Shown here piece after piece: positions 47,270-55,617 of a stretch of DNA of 64,000 bases (within the stretch, counting starts at the first letter, position 1; every line of letters begins with the position of its first letter). Under the pieces are notes generated by a model. The model was not told where the DNA came from. It saw nothing but the letters and a program-made list of their open reading frames with translations, and made no database searches. The stretch lies in the NCBI GenBank assembly GCA_038238185.1, contig JBBRXY010000005.1, positions 1-64,000 on the forward strand. The letters run 5' to 3'. Both the position numbers and the translations under genes were made by a program. Source of the stretch: DATAQC01 sp038238185. Its GTDB lineage: Bacteria; Actinomycetota; Acidimicrobiia; Acidimicrobiales; AC-14.

Positions 47270-48301
47270 CTACCCGAAGAACTCCTGGGCCACCCCGTGG
47301 TAGATGCCGGGGTCGACGGTCTTGGACTCACCCACTGCCTCGGCCAACGGGACCAGCACGATCTCCCCGGCTTGAAGGGCCACCATGTGGCCGAAGGCCT
47401 TGTTGTGGACAGCGTCGATGGCGCCGATCCCGAACCTGGTGGCCAACACCCGGTCGAAGGCCGTGGGTGTCCCTCCCCGCTGGACGTGGCCGAGGATCGT
47501 GACACGGGTCTCGAAACCGGTGCGCTTCTCGATCTCGCCCGCCACCACGTTGGCGATTCCACCGAGGCGCTCGTGGCCGAACTGGTCGACTTCGCCCGAC
47601 TGGACGACCATCGTGCCCTCCTTGGGCTTGGCCCCCTCGGCCACGACGACCAACGATGCGAAACGGCCCCGCTTGTGACGCTGGCGCAGGCGATCGGCGA
47701 CCTCGTCGATGTCGAACGCCTCCTCGGGGATGAGGATCTCGGCCGCGCCCCCGGCGATACCCGCGTAGGTGGCGATCCATCCCGCGTCGCGGCCCATCAC
47801 CTCGACCACCATCACCCGGTCGTGGGACTCGGCTGTGGTGTGCAGGCGGTCGATGGCATCGCTGGCGATCTGCACGGCGGTGTGGAAGCCGAAGGTGACC
47901 TCGGTGGCCGACAGGTCGTTGTCGATGGTCTTGGGCACACCCACCACGCTCACGCCTTCGCCGCCGAGGCGCTCGGCCACTCCCAGGGTGTCGTCGCCAC
48001 CGATGGCCACGAGGGCGTCGATCCGATGTTCACGCAGGACGGCAACCGCCCGCTCCGGACCGCTCTCGATCTTGTAGGGATTGGTCCGGGAGGTGCCGAG
48101 GATGGTGCCTCCCCGGGGAAGGATGCCCCGGCAGCGCTCGACGTCGAGGGCCTCAATATCGCCCTCGAGGACGCCCCGCCACCCGTCACGGAAACCCACC
48201 AGCTCGTCCCCGTAATGACGCTCGGCCTTGCGCACGACGGCGCGGATCACCGCGTTCAGCCCGGGGCAGTCGCCTCCACCGGTGAGGATCCCGACGCGCA
48301 T
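47270..48301 (-). CDS. pfp: 6-phosphofructokinase, probably pyrophosphate-dependent
   Basis: The 343-residue enzyme is a PfkA-family phosphofructokinase (GILTGGGDCPGLNAVIRA, PKTIDNDL, MGRDAGWIA, LGHVQRGGTP). Two residues that set the phosphoryl donor, equivalent to Gly104 and Gly124 of the E. coli ATP enzyme, are Asp104 (GGDDTL) and Lys124 (VPKTID). That pair is the known signature of PPi-PFKs such as the actinobacterial group III enzymes, so PPi use and a reversible reaction are predicted. ATG 48301 is 7 nt below a TAGGGT hexamer; a GTG at 48310 overlaps the hexamer. Confidence 0.93.
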   Translation of the reverse strand: MRVGILTGGGDCPGLNAVIRAVVRKAERHYGDELVGFRDGWRGVLEGDIEALDVERCRGILPRGGTILGTSRTNPYKIESGPERAVAVLREHRIDALVAIGGDDTLGVAERLGGEGVSVVGVPKTIDNDLSATEVTFGFHTAVQIASDAIDRLHTTAESHDRVMVVEVMGRDAGWIATYAGIAGGAAEILIPEEAFDIDEVADRLRQRHKRGRFASLVVVAEGAKPKEGTMVVQSGEVDQFGHERLGGIANVVAGEIEKRTGFETRVTILGHVQRGGTPTAFDRVLATRFGIGAIDAVHNKAFGHMVALQAGEIVLVPLAEAVGESKTVDPGIYHGVAQEFFG

Positions 48302-48308
48302 CGCCGCC

Positions 48309-48314
48309 ACCCTA
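48309..48314 (-). promoter_or_regulatory. -10 element of the phosphofructokinase gene
   Basis: TAGGGT on the minus strand lies 7 nt before the ATG at 48301. Confidence 0.45.
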
Positions 48315-48391
48315 CCCGTGGGCCGGACGACTCGGACCCTGGCGGCAGGCGCTCCGGGGGAGGGAGTGCTCGCTCACCGCCAGGGCCGAGA

Positions 48392-49147
48392 TCAGGCGAT
48401 CCGGCTCCCCGCGGCCTCGGCCGGGGCCAGATTCGTGCCGCCCAGGGGGGTGCCGCCCAACCGCGACGGCAGAGCCGCTTCGTCGAGTCGCACGTCGCCT
48501 GATACCCCCCCCAGGCTGGTCAACCGATGATCGGCGATGCGGGCGACCGCTCCGAGTTGGCGACGCTCCCGGGCCCTGAAGGGCCGGCCGCGCCGGCCGA
48601 CAACCAGGGCGAGACCTCCGTCGGCGAGTCCGGCCCAAGCGACATCGTCGGGGCCGCACTCACCGGACACGGCCGCCGCCGAGGATCGGCTCCCGTCCAC
48701 GAACGCGATCAACCAGGCCGGCGGGGGGGGCGCCCCCTCGCAGGCCCGCAGCAGACGCTGGTCGACATCGACGACCGCCGACCACTCGGTCTCGAAGTCG
48801 AGCCGGGCCCGGGCGACCAGCACGTCGAGCAGGAAGCCCGGCCCGGTCGCCGCCACCAGCGCCGAGGCCGTCTCCAAGGCATCGAGGCGAGGGTCGTGGA
48901 GCCGATCGGGTGCCTGGCGGACGTCTTCCACGTCGACACCGTCGACCTGGTTGATCTCGGAGACGAGGAGGGGCACCAGGCTCTCGTCGGGAACCTGGAT
49001 CACCAGCTCGTCGATGGCCTGACCACCATCGCGTTCGAGGATGTCGATACCGATCAGATCGCCCCGGACGGCACCGACCCGACTGGCCACGGCACCGAGG
49101 GCCCCGGGACGGTCGGGCAGCCACACCCGGAGGAGATAGGTCTGCAT
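48392..49147 (-). CDS. ACT-domain protein
   Basis: The 251-residue protein starts with an ACT domain (YLLRVWLPDRPGALGAVASRVGAVRGDLIGID), a small-molecule-sensing fold that usually binds amino acids. The remaining ~170 residues form an alpha/beta region with no catalytic motif that I recognise (GPGFLLDVLVARARLD, WLIAFVDGSRSSAA). Actinobacterial proteins with this layout are annotated only as ACT-domain proteins. ATG 49147 lies 7 nt below TAACGT, so the mRNA is likely leaderless. Confidence 0.82.
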   Translation of the reverse strand: MQTYLLRVWLPDRPGALGAVASRVGAVRGDLIGIDILERDGGQAIDELVIQVPDESLVPLLVSEINQVDGVDVEDVRQAPDRLHDPRLDALETASALVAATGPGFLLDVLVARARLDFETEWSAVVDVDQRLLRACEGAPPPPAWLIAFVDGSRSSAAAVSGECGPDDVAWAGLADGGLALVVGRRGRPFRARERRQLGAVARIADHRLTSLGGVSGDVRLDEAALPSRLGGTPLGGTNLAPAEAAGSRIA

Positions 49148-49154
49148 TGTCCGC

Positions 49155-49160
49155 ACGTTA
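49155..49160 (-). promoter_or_regulatory. -10 element of the ACT-domain gene
   Basis: TAACGT on the minus strand lies 7 nt before the ATG at 49147. Confidence 0.45.
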
Positions 49161-49233
49161 CGACCGCGTTGTGAACGGCCGGTTACAGACGGGCGACGAT
49201 GCCGTTACCCCACAGGAGGGTGGGCTTCGTCAA

Positions 49234-49260
49234 TCCGGCGGAGTTAGGGTCCCCGCCGGA
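49234..49260. terminator. Hairpin downstream of the 49278 gene
   Basis: TCCGGCGG (49234-49241) pairs with CCGCCGGA (49253-49260), giving an 8-bp stem with an 11-nt loop. It follows the stop codon of the minus-strand gene by about 20 bp and has no T-run. Confidence 0.4.
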
Positions 49261-49276
49261 AGGGGCGGCACCCGTC

Positions 49277-49301
49277 CCTAGGACCCGGGTGCCCGCCGCT
49301 G
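49277..49301. repeat. 25-bp motif, copy 2
   Basis: This copy overlaps the last codons and the TAG stop of the 49278 gene. It differs from 43951-43975 at two of 25 positions. Confidence 0.6.
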
Positions 49302-49691
49302 TGAGCACAGCGCGTCGTCGACGAAGAGCAGGAACTCGTCGGCATCGGCCAGTTGAGCCAGCTCCCAACGCCAGCGGGCGAGGACGGGATCGTCGTCGGC
49401 GACGACGCCGTAGGCGAAGGGGGCCCGGTAGGGCAGCCACGGCTGACTGCCGAAGAGGGCCACGAACGCCGGATGGGTGGCCCAGGCCCGGCTGACGAGC
49501 AGATCGCCAGGGCTGCACGCGCACTGGTGGGTGAACACGACCCAGCCAGTGACGCCGTTGTCGTCACGCTCGACGTCGGCGGCGACCACGAGCTCGAGCT
49601 CGAGAGCCCGCCGGCACTCCGAGCACCTGAAGACCACCTGGACCAGGTCGTGCGCCGGCCGGGGCCGCCGCTCGACACCTCGAGCGAACAT
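49278..49691 (-). CDS. Hypothetical cysteine-containing protein
   Basis: The 137-residue product is not recognised. It has a possible metal site formed by CSEC (about residue 23-26) and CAC (about 55-57), separated by a beta-like stretch (ALELELVVAADVERDD); its second half is Trp/Pro-rich. GAGGAG lies 5 nt upstream of the ATG at 49691, so I reject the longer frame to 49808. It stands alone between the ACT gene and alaC. Confidence 0.6.
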   Translation of the reverse strand: MFARGVERRPRPAHDLVQVVFRCSECRRALELELVVAADVERDDNGVTGWVVFTHQCACSPGDLLVSRAWATHPAFVALFGSQPWLPYRAPFAYGVVADDDPVLARWRWELAQLADADEFLLFVDDALCSQRRAPGS

Positions 49692-49907
49692 CGGTACTCC
49701 TCGTTGGAAAGACCCCCGAACGCCCTGGTGGACGCCCTCTTCATCCCAACAGACTGCTGGGATACTCCATTGATACATCCATATCGGCACGCTTGTCCCG
49801 CGACTCAAGGGCGAGGTGAGATTACCAGGAGGAGCAGGTCGGCCAATCGGTCGGGCATGTCGTCGTCGATGATCACCGAGCGGCCCGCTGAGCAGGGTGC
49901 TGGGGGG

Positions 49908-51080
49908 CTACAGCTTGGTCAAGGCCCGGCGGAGGTTGCGCACGGCCTGGCCGATGCGCTGCTCGTTCTCGATGAGGGCGAAGCGCACGTAGCCGTCGCC
50001 GGTCGGCCCGAAGCCGATGCCCGGCGAGGTGGCGACCCTCGCCTCGCGAACGAGGAACGAGGCGAACTCGAGCGAACCCATCTCGCGGTAGGGCTCAGGG
50101 ATGGGGGCCCACAAGAACATGGTGGCCCGGGGCCGCTCCACCTCCCACCCGATGCGGTTCAACCCGTCGCACAGGGCGTTGCGGCGGTTCCAGTAGATCT
50201 CGTTGACCACCTTCGGGTAGTCGGGCGCCTCATTCATGGCCACGATGGCGGCGATCTGGATGGGCTGGAAGGTGCCGTAATCGAGATAGGACTTGATTTT
50301 GGCCAGGGCGGCGACGATCTCGGGGTTGCCGACACAGAACCCCACCCGCCATCCGGCCATGGAGAACGACTTGGTGAGGGTGTAGAGCTCGACGGCCACA
50401 TCCTTGGCTCCCGGCACCTGCAGGATCGACGGCGGCTCGTAGCCGTCGAAGGCGGTGTCGGAATAGGCGAAGTCATGGACGAGGATCACGTTGTGCTCGC
50501 GGGCGAAGGCCACGATGCGCTCCAACCAGGCCAGGTCGACGCACGTCGTCGTGGGGTTGTGGGGGAACGAGATCACGATGACGCGAGGGTGGGGCCAGGC
50601 GTTCTCCCATGCCTCGATGAGGTTGGCGAAGAAGTCCTGCCCCTCGCCGAGGGGGACCTGGCGCACGTCGGCCCCGGCGAACAGCGGGGCGTAGATGTGA
50701 ATCGGGTAGGACGGCGTGGGGACCAGGGCGGTGTCGCCGGGCCCGAGGAGCACCCACATCAGATGGGACAGACCCTCCTTGGCCCCGATGGTGTTGATGA
50801 CCTCGGTGTCGGGGTCGAGGTCGACACCGAAGCGGCGTTGGTAGAGGTCGCACACCGCGGCCCGGAGCTTGGGGATGCCCCGGCTCGACGAGTATCGGTG
50901 GTTGCGGGGGTTGCGGGCGGCCTCGGCCAGCTTCTCGACGGCGACGTCGGGCGAGGCGATGTCGGGGTTGCCGAAGCCCAGGTCGATGACGTCCTCACCT
51001 GCTCGCCGGGCGGCCATCTTCAACCCGTCGATGACGGTGAAAACGTACGGGGGCAGGGCGTTGATGCGCCGAAATTCCAT
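49908..51080 (-). CDS. alaC: Glutamate-pyruvate aminotransferase AlaC-like
   Basis: The 390-residue class I/II PLP aminotransferase resembles AlaC, the main alanine-forming transaminase. From its start (FRRINALPPYVFTVIDGLKM) through SRGIPKLRAAV, PSYPIHIYAPLFAGA, VHDFAYSDTAFDGY, the PLP lysine in TLTKSFSMAGWRVGF and FALIENEQRI it follows the AlaC pattern. GAGAGGA lies 5 nt upstream of the ATG. The LLM oxidoreductase gene ends 31 bp before it, so they may be co-transcribed. Confidence 0.9.
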   Translation of the reverse strand: MEFRRINALPPYVFTVIDGLKMAARRAGEDVIDLGFGNPDIASPDVAVEKLAEAARNPRNHRYSSSRGIPKLRAAVCDLYQRRFGVDLDPDTEVINTIGAKEGLSHLMWVLLGPGDTALVPTPSYPIHIYAPLFAGADVRQVPLGEGQDFFANLIEAWENAWPHPRVIVISFPHNPTTTCVDLAWLERIVAFAREHNVILVHDFAYSDTAFDGYEPPSILQVPGAKDVAVELYTLTKSFSMAGWRVGFCVGNPEIVAALAKIKSYLDYGTFQPIQIAAIVAMNEAPDYPKVVNEIYWNRRNALCDGLNRIGWEVERPRATMFLWAPIPEPYREMGSLEFASFLVREARVATSPGIGFGPTGDGYVRFALIENEQRIGQAVRNLRRALTKL

Positions 51081-51111
51081 GCGTTCCTCTCGGCCTGGCG
51101 GCGAGGCGAGG

Positions 51112-51912
51112 CTACCGGGCCGAGGCGGCCGCCTCGGCGACATTCTCGACCGCCCGAGAGTCGGACCCAACGTCGAGAGGAGCACACACGGCCCAGGACG
51201 CGCCGGTGTCGGCCAGGGCGGCGAGGTGGCGGCTGAGGTCGTCGACGGTGCCGTGGACCAGGCCGGGGCGGTCACCATGGCGGGCCAACTTCTCATCGGC
51301 CTCTTCGGCGTTGCGGCCCACGAGGACCTGGCCACCCCAACTCGTGGCAACCGACCCTCCCGTCCCTTCGCCCGCGAAGCCGTCGACCGCGACGGCGAAC
51401 CCGGGGGCATCGAGGCCCCAGAGGTTCCACCCGTCGGACGTGGCCGCGGCCCGCCGCACCGCCTTCGACCGGCCGCCGACCCAGGTGGCCACGCCGGCGG
51501 CACGAAGGTCGCCGCAGCACCGCACCAGTGCGGCCACCCGGTCGTCGACCGACTCGAAACCCACGCCGTAGGCATCGTTCTCGGCCCGGTTGGCGCTGTC
51601 GCCCGTGCCCAGCGTGACCAGGAGGCGGTCCCCCACCATGGCCTGGAGCGTGACCATGGCGTTGACCAGCACGTCGTCGGGTACGACAGACACCCGGGCC
51701 ACGAGCGGGCCCAGGACGAGGCGCCCGGTTTCGGCGGCCAGGGCGCCGAGCAGGACGTGGCTGTACAGGGCGGGGCGATCAGGGCGACCGAGCGGCCATA
51801 GGTGGTCGAAGACGAACACGCCGTCGAGACCGGCGCGCTCAGCCTCTTTCGCCGTGGCCAGGGCGGTCTCGGCGTCGTCACGGAACTGGGGCAGGGAGAT
51901 CCCGACGCGCAT
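51112..51912 (-). CDS. LLM-class F420-dependent oxidoreductase
   Basis: The 266-residue protein has the luciferase-like TIM-barrel start RVGISLPQFRDDAETALATA, GLDGVFVFDHLWP, and RLLVTLGTGDS, the latter near the deazaflavin pocket. Family members use F420, less often FMN. It is somewhat short for the family (usually 280-340). Starts 9 bp after the ROK kinase stop and is probably in its operon. Substrate unknown. Confidence 0.83.
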   Translation of the reverse strand: MRVGISLPQFRDDAETALATAKEAERAGLDGVFVFDHLWPLGRPDRPALYSHVLLGALAAETGRLVLGPLVARVSVVPDDVLVNAMVTLQAMVGDRLLVTLGTGDSANRAENDAYGVGFESVDDRVAALVRCCGDLRAAGVATWVGGRSKAVRRAAATSDGWNLWGLDAPGFAVAVDGFAGEGTGGSVATSWGGQVLVGRNAEEADEKLARHGDRPGLVHGTVDDLSRHLAALADTGASWAVCAPLDVGSDSRAVENVAEAAASAR

Positions 51913-51921
51913 GGGTCGCGT

Positions 51922-52926
51922 CTACCCGCCGCCGGCCGCCAGCAGCGCAGCCCCTGTGGCACCGGCGCGCTCGCCGAGCTCGGCCGCGACCACCGCCACC
52001 TCCGGACGTTGGGTCGCCCCGAAGAGCAGCTCGGCGAGAGCGGCGCGGACCGGGGCGAGGAGCGCATCTCCCGCAGTGATGAGCCCGCCCCCGAGCACGA
52101 ACACCTCGGGGTCGAAGACGTTGGCCAGGTTGGCCAGGCCCAGCGCCGTCCACCAGGCGAACCGGCGCATGACCTCGCCGGCCTGGGCGTCGCCACCGGC
52201 CAACGCCGCGGTGATGTGTTCGCCCCGCACGTCCTCGACCCTGCCCCCGGCCAGCTCGACCATCCGGCTCGAGCCGCTCGGGCCCTGTCCCCCGCTCAGG
52301 GGGCCGCTCGGGCCCTGTCCCCCGCTCAGGGGGCCGCTCGGGCCCTCGCTGTCTGCGACCACCTCGCGACCGAGGCGCCCGAGACCGCTCCCCGACGCGA
52401 AGCGTTCCCAACACCCGCGCTGGCCGCACGGGCACAGCGGACCATGGGGATCGACGACCATGTGGCCGATCTCGCCGGCGAAGCCATTGGCCCCCCGATG
52501 GACGCGCCCGTCGATGATGATCCCGCCGCCGATCCCGGTGCCGAGGGTCACGAGGATGACGTGGTCGAAGCCGCGCGCTGCACCTCTCTCCCGCTCGCCC
52601 CAAGCCGCACAGGTGGCGTCGTTCTCGACCATGACGCGCCGGCCCAGGAGCTGCTCGAGCACCGACCGCAGGTCGAGTCCGGGTTCCACCGCCAGGTTGG
52701 GTGCGACGCGGAGGACACCGCGGCGATCGACCAGCCCGGGCGCCCCCACACAGACGGCATCGAGATCGGCCGGGCCGCCCAGTGCGTCGACCATACCCAC
52801 GAGGCCGGCGACCACGGCGTCCGTCCCGCTCGGGGTCGGCATTCGGGCCTCGGCCACGATCGCACCCTCGTCGAGCACCATGCCCAGGCACTTCGTACCG
52901 CCCAGGTCGATGCCACAGACAGCCAT
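51922..52926 (-). CDS. ROK-family sugar kinase with in-frame repeat insertion
   Basis: The 334-residue ROK kinase has GIDLGGTKCLGMVL, VENDATCAAWGERE with catalytic Asp, TLGTGIGGGIIIDG and the Zn signature GHMVVDPHGPLCPCGQRGCWE. After SGSGLGRLGREVVADSEG it carries two 10-residue repeats (SGPLSGGQGP) encoded by the R30 repeat family at 52280-52339. The insertion lies after the Zn-binding region in a loop, so activity may be kept. A palindrome TAGTGCACTA spans 52937-52946 just upstream, near a TAGAAC hexamer 6 nt from the ATG. Confidence 0.88.
   Translation of the reverse strand: MAVCGIDLGGTKCLGMVLDEGAIVAEARMPTPSGTDAVVAGLVGMVDALGGPADLDAVCVGAPGLVDRRGVLRVAPNLAVEPGLDLRSVLEQLLGRRVMVENDATCAAWGERERGAARGFDHVILVTLGTGIGGGIIIDGRVHRGANGFAGEIGHMVVDPHGPLCPCGQRGCWERFASGSGLGRLGREVVADSEGPSGPLSGGQGPSGPLSGGQGPSGSSRMVELAGGRVEDVRGEHITAALAGGDAQAGEVMRRFAWWTALGLANLANVFDPEVFVLGGGLITAGDALLAPVRAALAELLFGATQRPEVAVVAAELGERAGATGAALLAAGGG
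52280..52339. repeat. 30-bp repeat (family R30, locus 2) inside the ROK gene
   Basis: Two identical 30-bp units (52280-52309, 52310-52339), preceded by GAGCCGCTC as at locus 1, and followed by a partial unit. They match the locus 1 unit (2731-2879) at most positions and encode SGPLSGGQGP in frame. Confidence 0.9.
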
Positions 52927-52943
52927 GCCGCCGTTCTAGTGCA

Positions 52944-54845
52944 CTAACCCGTCAGCGAGCGAGGGGTCACGAAGCGGCGGGTGTCCTGGCGGCTCTCGGC
53001 CTTGATGACGTGCATGAGGGCGTTGATGAGGGCCAGGTGGGTGAAGGCCTGGGGAAAGTTGCCCAGGTGGCGGCCCGACTTGGGGTCGATCTCCTCGGCG
53101 TAGAGCAACAGGGGGCTAGCGAACGAGAGGAGGCGTTCGCACAGCTGGTGGGCCTTCTCGTGCTCGCCGATCTCGGACAGCGCCGATGCCAACCAGAACG
53201 AGCAGATGGCGAAAGTGCCCTCCTCACCGGAGAGGCCGTCGTCGGTCTCCCCCACCCGATACCGCAGTACCAGGCCGTCGACGGTGAGCTCGTCGGCGAT
53301 GGCGAGCACCGTGGCCCGGATCCGTTCGTCGTCTGGGGGCAGGAACCGCACCAGGGGCATCAAGAGGTTCGAGGCGTCGAGGGCGTCGGTGTCGTAGTGC
53401 TGCTTAAACACGCCTCGCTTGTCGACGCCGTGCTCGCAGATGTCGGCGTGGATCTCGGCCGCCACTGCCTCCCAACGATCGGCCAGATCCTGGTCGTCGT
53501 GGATGCGGGCCAAACGGGCACCGCGATCGAGGGCCACCCAGCACATGAGCTTGGACGACGTGAAATGCCGAGGTTCGCCTCGTACCTCCCAGATCCCCCG
53601 GTCGGGCTTGCGCCAGTTCTCCATGGCCGCCTCGACCTGGAGCTTGAGTAGGGGCCAGACCCGCTCGGGTAAGTAGTCACGGGACTTGGTGTGGAGATAC
53701 ACCGAATCGAGAACCGCCCCCCACACGTCGTGCTGTTCCTGGTCGTAGGCGCCGTTGCCGACGCGGACCGGGCGGGCCCCCTCGTAGCCGCTCAGATGGT
53801 CGAGGAGCTGCTCGTCGAGACGGCGCTCGCCGCCCACGCCGTACATGATCTGGAGGGGATGGTCGCCGTCGCACGCGTCGGCGATGAAATAGAAGAAGTC
53901 GTTGGCCTCGGCGTCAAAGCCCAGGGTGTAGAGCCCCCAGAGGGCAAAGGTGGAGTCGCGGATCCAGCTGTAGCGGTAATCCCAGTTGCGCTCGCCGCCC
54001 GGCGTCTCGGGAAGCGAGGTCGTGGCCGCGGCCAAGAGGGCTCCGGTGGGCGAATAGGTGAGGCCCTTGAGGGTGAGGGCGCTGCGCTGGAGGTAGGTCC
54101 GCCACGGGTGGTCGGGGAACTCGCCGTGGTTCAGCCACTGCCGCCAGTACTCGGCTGTCCGCCAACTGCGTTCGTAGGCGTCGTCCCAGGTGAGGGGCGG
54201 GTCCTGCTCGCCCCAGGCCAGGGCGACGAAGACGTTGTCGCCCTCGCGCATCTGCGTGCGGGCGTGAGCACCCCGCCCCTCGAACCCGAGGCGGAGGTTG
54301 GTGGTGAGACGCAGGGTGAGCTCGTTGCCTTCCACGCTGACCACGGCGTCGCTGTAGCCGTCGCCCTGGTACGACCACTCGCCCGAGCGTTGCCCGTAAT
54401 CGAACACCGGCTCGCACGAGAGGTTGACCTCTGCCGTCCCGCTGACGCAGCGGACGGTGCGCAACAGGATGTGCTCGGCCTCGAAGTCGGTGGGCGAACG
54501 TTGGTAGTTGTGGGACCGATGGGAGTCGTGGTACCACGGCCGCATGCAGAGGAGGTCACGGGTGATGAGCCAGCCCGTGGGCAGCTGCCAGGTGGTCTCG
54601 ATCACGAGGGTGCCGGGGAGATAGCGCCGCCCCGCCGGCACGGCCGCATCGGTGGGCGCGAGGCGGAAGCCGCCGGCCGAGCGGTCGAGCATCGCCCCGA
54701 AGACGCTCGGGCTGTCGGGACGGGGAATGCAGAGCCATTCGACGTTGCCGCTGGGGGCGATCAACGTGGTCGTCTCGCAGTCGGACAGGAACCCGTAGGA
54801 GGCGATCGGGGGGAAAGGACTGCGTCCCGGGGAACCCTCGGTCAT
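52944..54845 (-). CDS. GH15 glucoamylase/trehalase-family protein
   Basis: The 633-residue protein has an N-terminal beta-sandwich domain (FLSDCETTTLIAPSGNVEWL) and an (alpha/alpha)6 barrel with NWDYRYSWIRDSTFALWGLY and GEEGTFAICSFWLASAL, where the two catalytic glutamates of GH15 are expected. Mycobacterial members of this group act as trehalases; glucoamylase activity is the alternative. No signal peptide is present, so it is cytoplasmic. ATG 54845 is 7 nt below TACGAT; the longer frame to 54869 crosses that hexamer. Nearby ROK kinase could phosphorylate the released glucose. Confidence 0.9.
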   Translation of the reverse strand: MTEGSPGRSPFPPIASYGFLSDCETTTLIAPSGNVEWLCIPRPDSPSVFGAMLDRSAGGFRLAPTDAAVPAGRRYLPGTLVIETTWQLPTGWLITRDLLCMRPWYHDSHRSHNYQRSPTDFEAEHILLRTVRCVSGTAEVNLSCEPVFDYGQRSGEWSYQGDGYSDAVVSVEGNELTLRLTTNLRLGFEGRGAHARTQMREGDNVFVALAWGEQDPPLTWDDAYERSWRTAEYWRQWLNHGEFPDHPWRTYLQRSALTLKGLTYSPTGALLAAATTSLPETPGGERNWDYRYSWIRDSTFALWGLYTLGFDAEANDFFYFIADACDGDHPLQIMYGVGGERRLDEQLLDHLSGYEGARPVRVGNGAYDQEQHDVWGAVLDSVYLHTKSRDYLPERVWPLLKLQVEAAMENWRKPDRGIWEVRGEPRHFTSSKLMCWVALDRGARLARIHDDQDLADRWEAVAAEIHADICEHGVDKRGVFKQHYDTDALDASNLLMPLVRFLPPDDERIRATVLAIADELTVDGLVLRYRVGETDDGLSGEEGTFAICSFWLASALSEIGEHEKAHQLCERLLSFASPLLLYAEEIDPKSGRHLGNFPQAFTHLALINALMHVIKAESRQDTRRFVTPRSLTG

Positions 54846-54852
54846 GGGAACG

Positions 54853-54858
54853 ATCGTA
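54853..54858 (-). promoter_or_regulatory. -10 element of the GH15 gene
   Basis: TACGAT on the minus strand lies 7 nt before the ATG at 54845. Confidence 0.45.
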
Positions 54859-54882
54859 GTGAGCGGCACCCGGCGCGCGAGG

Positions 54883-55443
54883 TCAGCGGGTGACGCGGAT
54901 GTCGACCTCGCGCTCGACGAAGGACCACTCCTCGGTGGCCCGCAGGCGGACGACCAGCTCGTCGAAGGCCTCCCCGTCGGCCGGGGCGTACTCGAACCAG
55001 GTCAGGAAGTCGAAGGGCTCGCGCAGCTCGTGGGCATGGTGCAGGCGCCTGGCCACCGCCGGGAGGTACTCCAGCCCGACGGCGATGTGGTGCGACTGCT
55101 CCTCGATCACTGCCCGGCGCTCGTCGTGGGACATGGCCCACCAGGCCGGTGACTTCCGAACGGCGATCAGCGCCGCGCAACGCGCCTCGGGGCGGCCCAG
55201 GGGCGCCTGCTTGGCCGCCAGCGCGCCCTCCTCGGCCTCGTTGGCGTACACGGCGGGAAGCACCATCCCCCGAAGCGCCCACCGGCCTTTCGGCTCGTCG
55301 ATGCCTTCACCCTCGACAACGGCGAGACGGGCGGCGGGAGGCAGCGACTCACCCTTGGGGGCGAGGATTCCGTCGATCCGCCACTGCCCCTCTGGTCCGG
55401 CGACGAAAGCGACGATGCTGGTATCGGGAGACTGTTCGGCCAT
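54883..55443 (-). CDS. Chlorite dismutase-family heme protein (short, lineage II type)
   Basis: The 186-residue protein matches the short dimeric chlorite dismutases: RKSPAWWAMSHDERRAVIEE, SHHIAVGLEYLPAVARRL, EPFDFLTWFEYAP and RATEEWSFVEREVDIR. The expected proximal heme ligand is His119 and the catalytic distal Arg is Arg132, 13 residues later as in the Nitrobacter enzyme. Both are kept, so it should bind heme b and may convert chlorite to chloride and O2. It is far shorter than HemQ/ChdC coproheme decarboxylase (~250 residues), so a heme-synthesis role is unlikely. A physiological role outside perchlorate reducers is unknown. Palindromic copy C lies 79 bp upstream. Confidence 0.88.
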   Translation of the reverse strand: MAEQSPDTSIVAFVAGPEGQWRIDGILAPKGESLPPAARLAVVEGEGIDEPKGRWALRGMVLPAVYANEAEEGALAAKQAPLGRPEARCAALIAVRKSPAWWAMSHDERRAVIEEQSHHIAVGLEYLPAVARRLHHAHELREPFDFLTWFEYAPADGEAFDELVVRLRATEEWSFVEREVDIRVTR

Positions 55444-55521
55444 GGCCCATTGTGCCCCGGCGGGCCGGTGACCCCCGCCCCGACGTCCGTCCCTGGCGCG
55501 CTGAACACCCCCTGGCGTCGA

Positions 55522-55617
55522 TCAGGGTCCAGAAGATGACTACCTGTGCATTGTGATGGACAAGATCCGTGGTAGGTAGCTCACGAAATGCACAGGTAGT
55601 CATCTGTCTGACCCTCA
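55522..55617. repeat. Palindromic element PE, copy C
   Basis: Arms of about 29 bp run from AGGGTC to TGACTACCTGTGCATT and back; TCA flanks both ends and the right TCA is the stop codon of the dehydrogenase gene. Four arm mismatches are confined to the outer third. Compared with copy B the stem has TACCTG/CAGGTA in place of TAGCTG/CAGCTA, so both strands changed together. The centre matches copy A. Confidence 0.85.

Noticed and set aside
49353..51236. 627-codon plus-strand frame opposite the 49278 gene and alaC
   Set aside because: Shadow of a canonical aminotransferase gene.
54883..55443. HemQ/coproheme decarboxylase
   Set aside because: At 186 residues with the SHHIAVGLEYLPAVAR active-site pattern it fits the short chlorite dismutases, not the ~250-residue HemQ.
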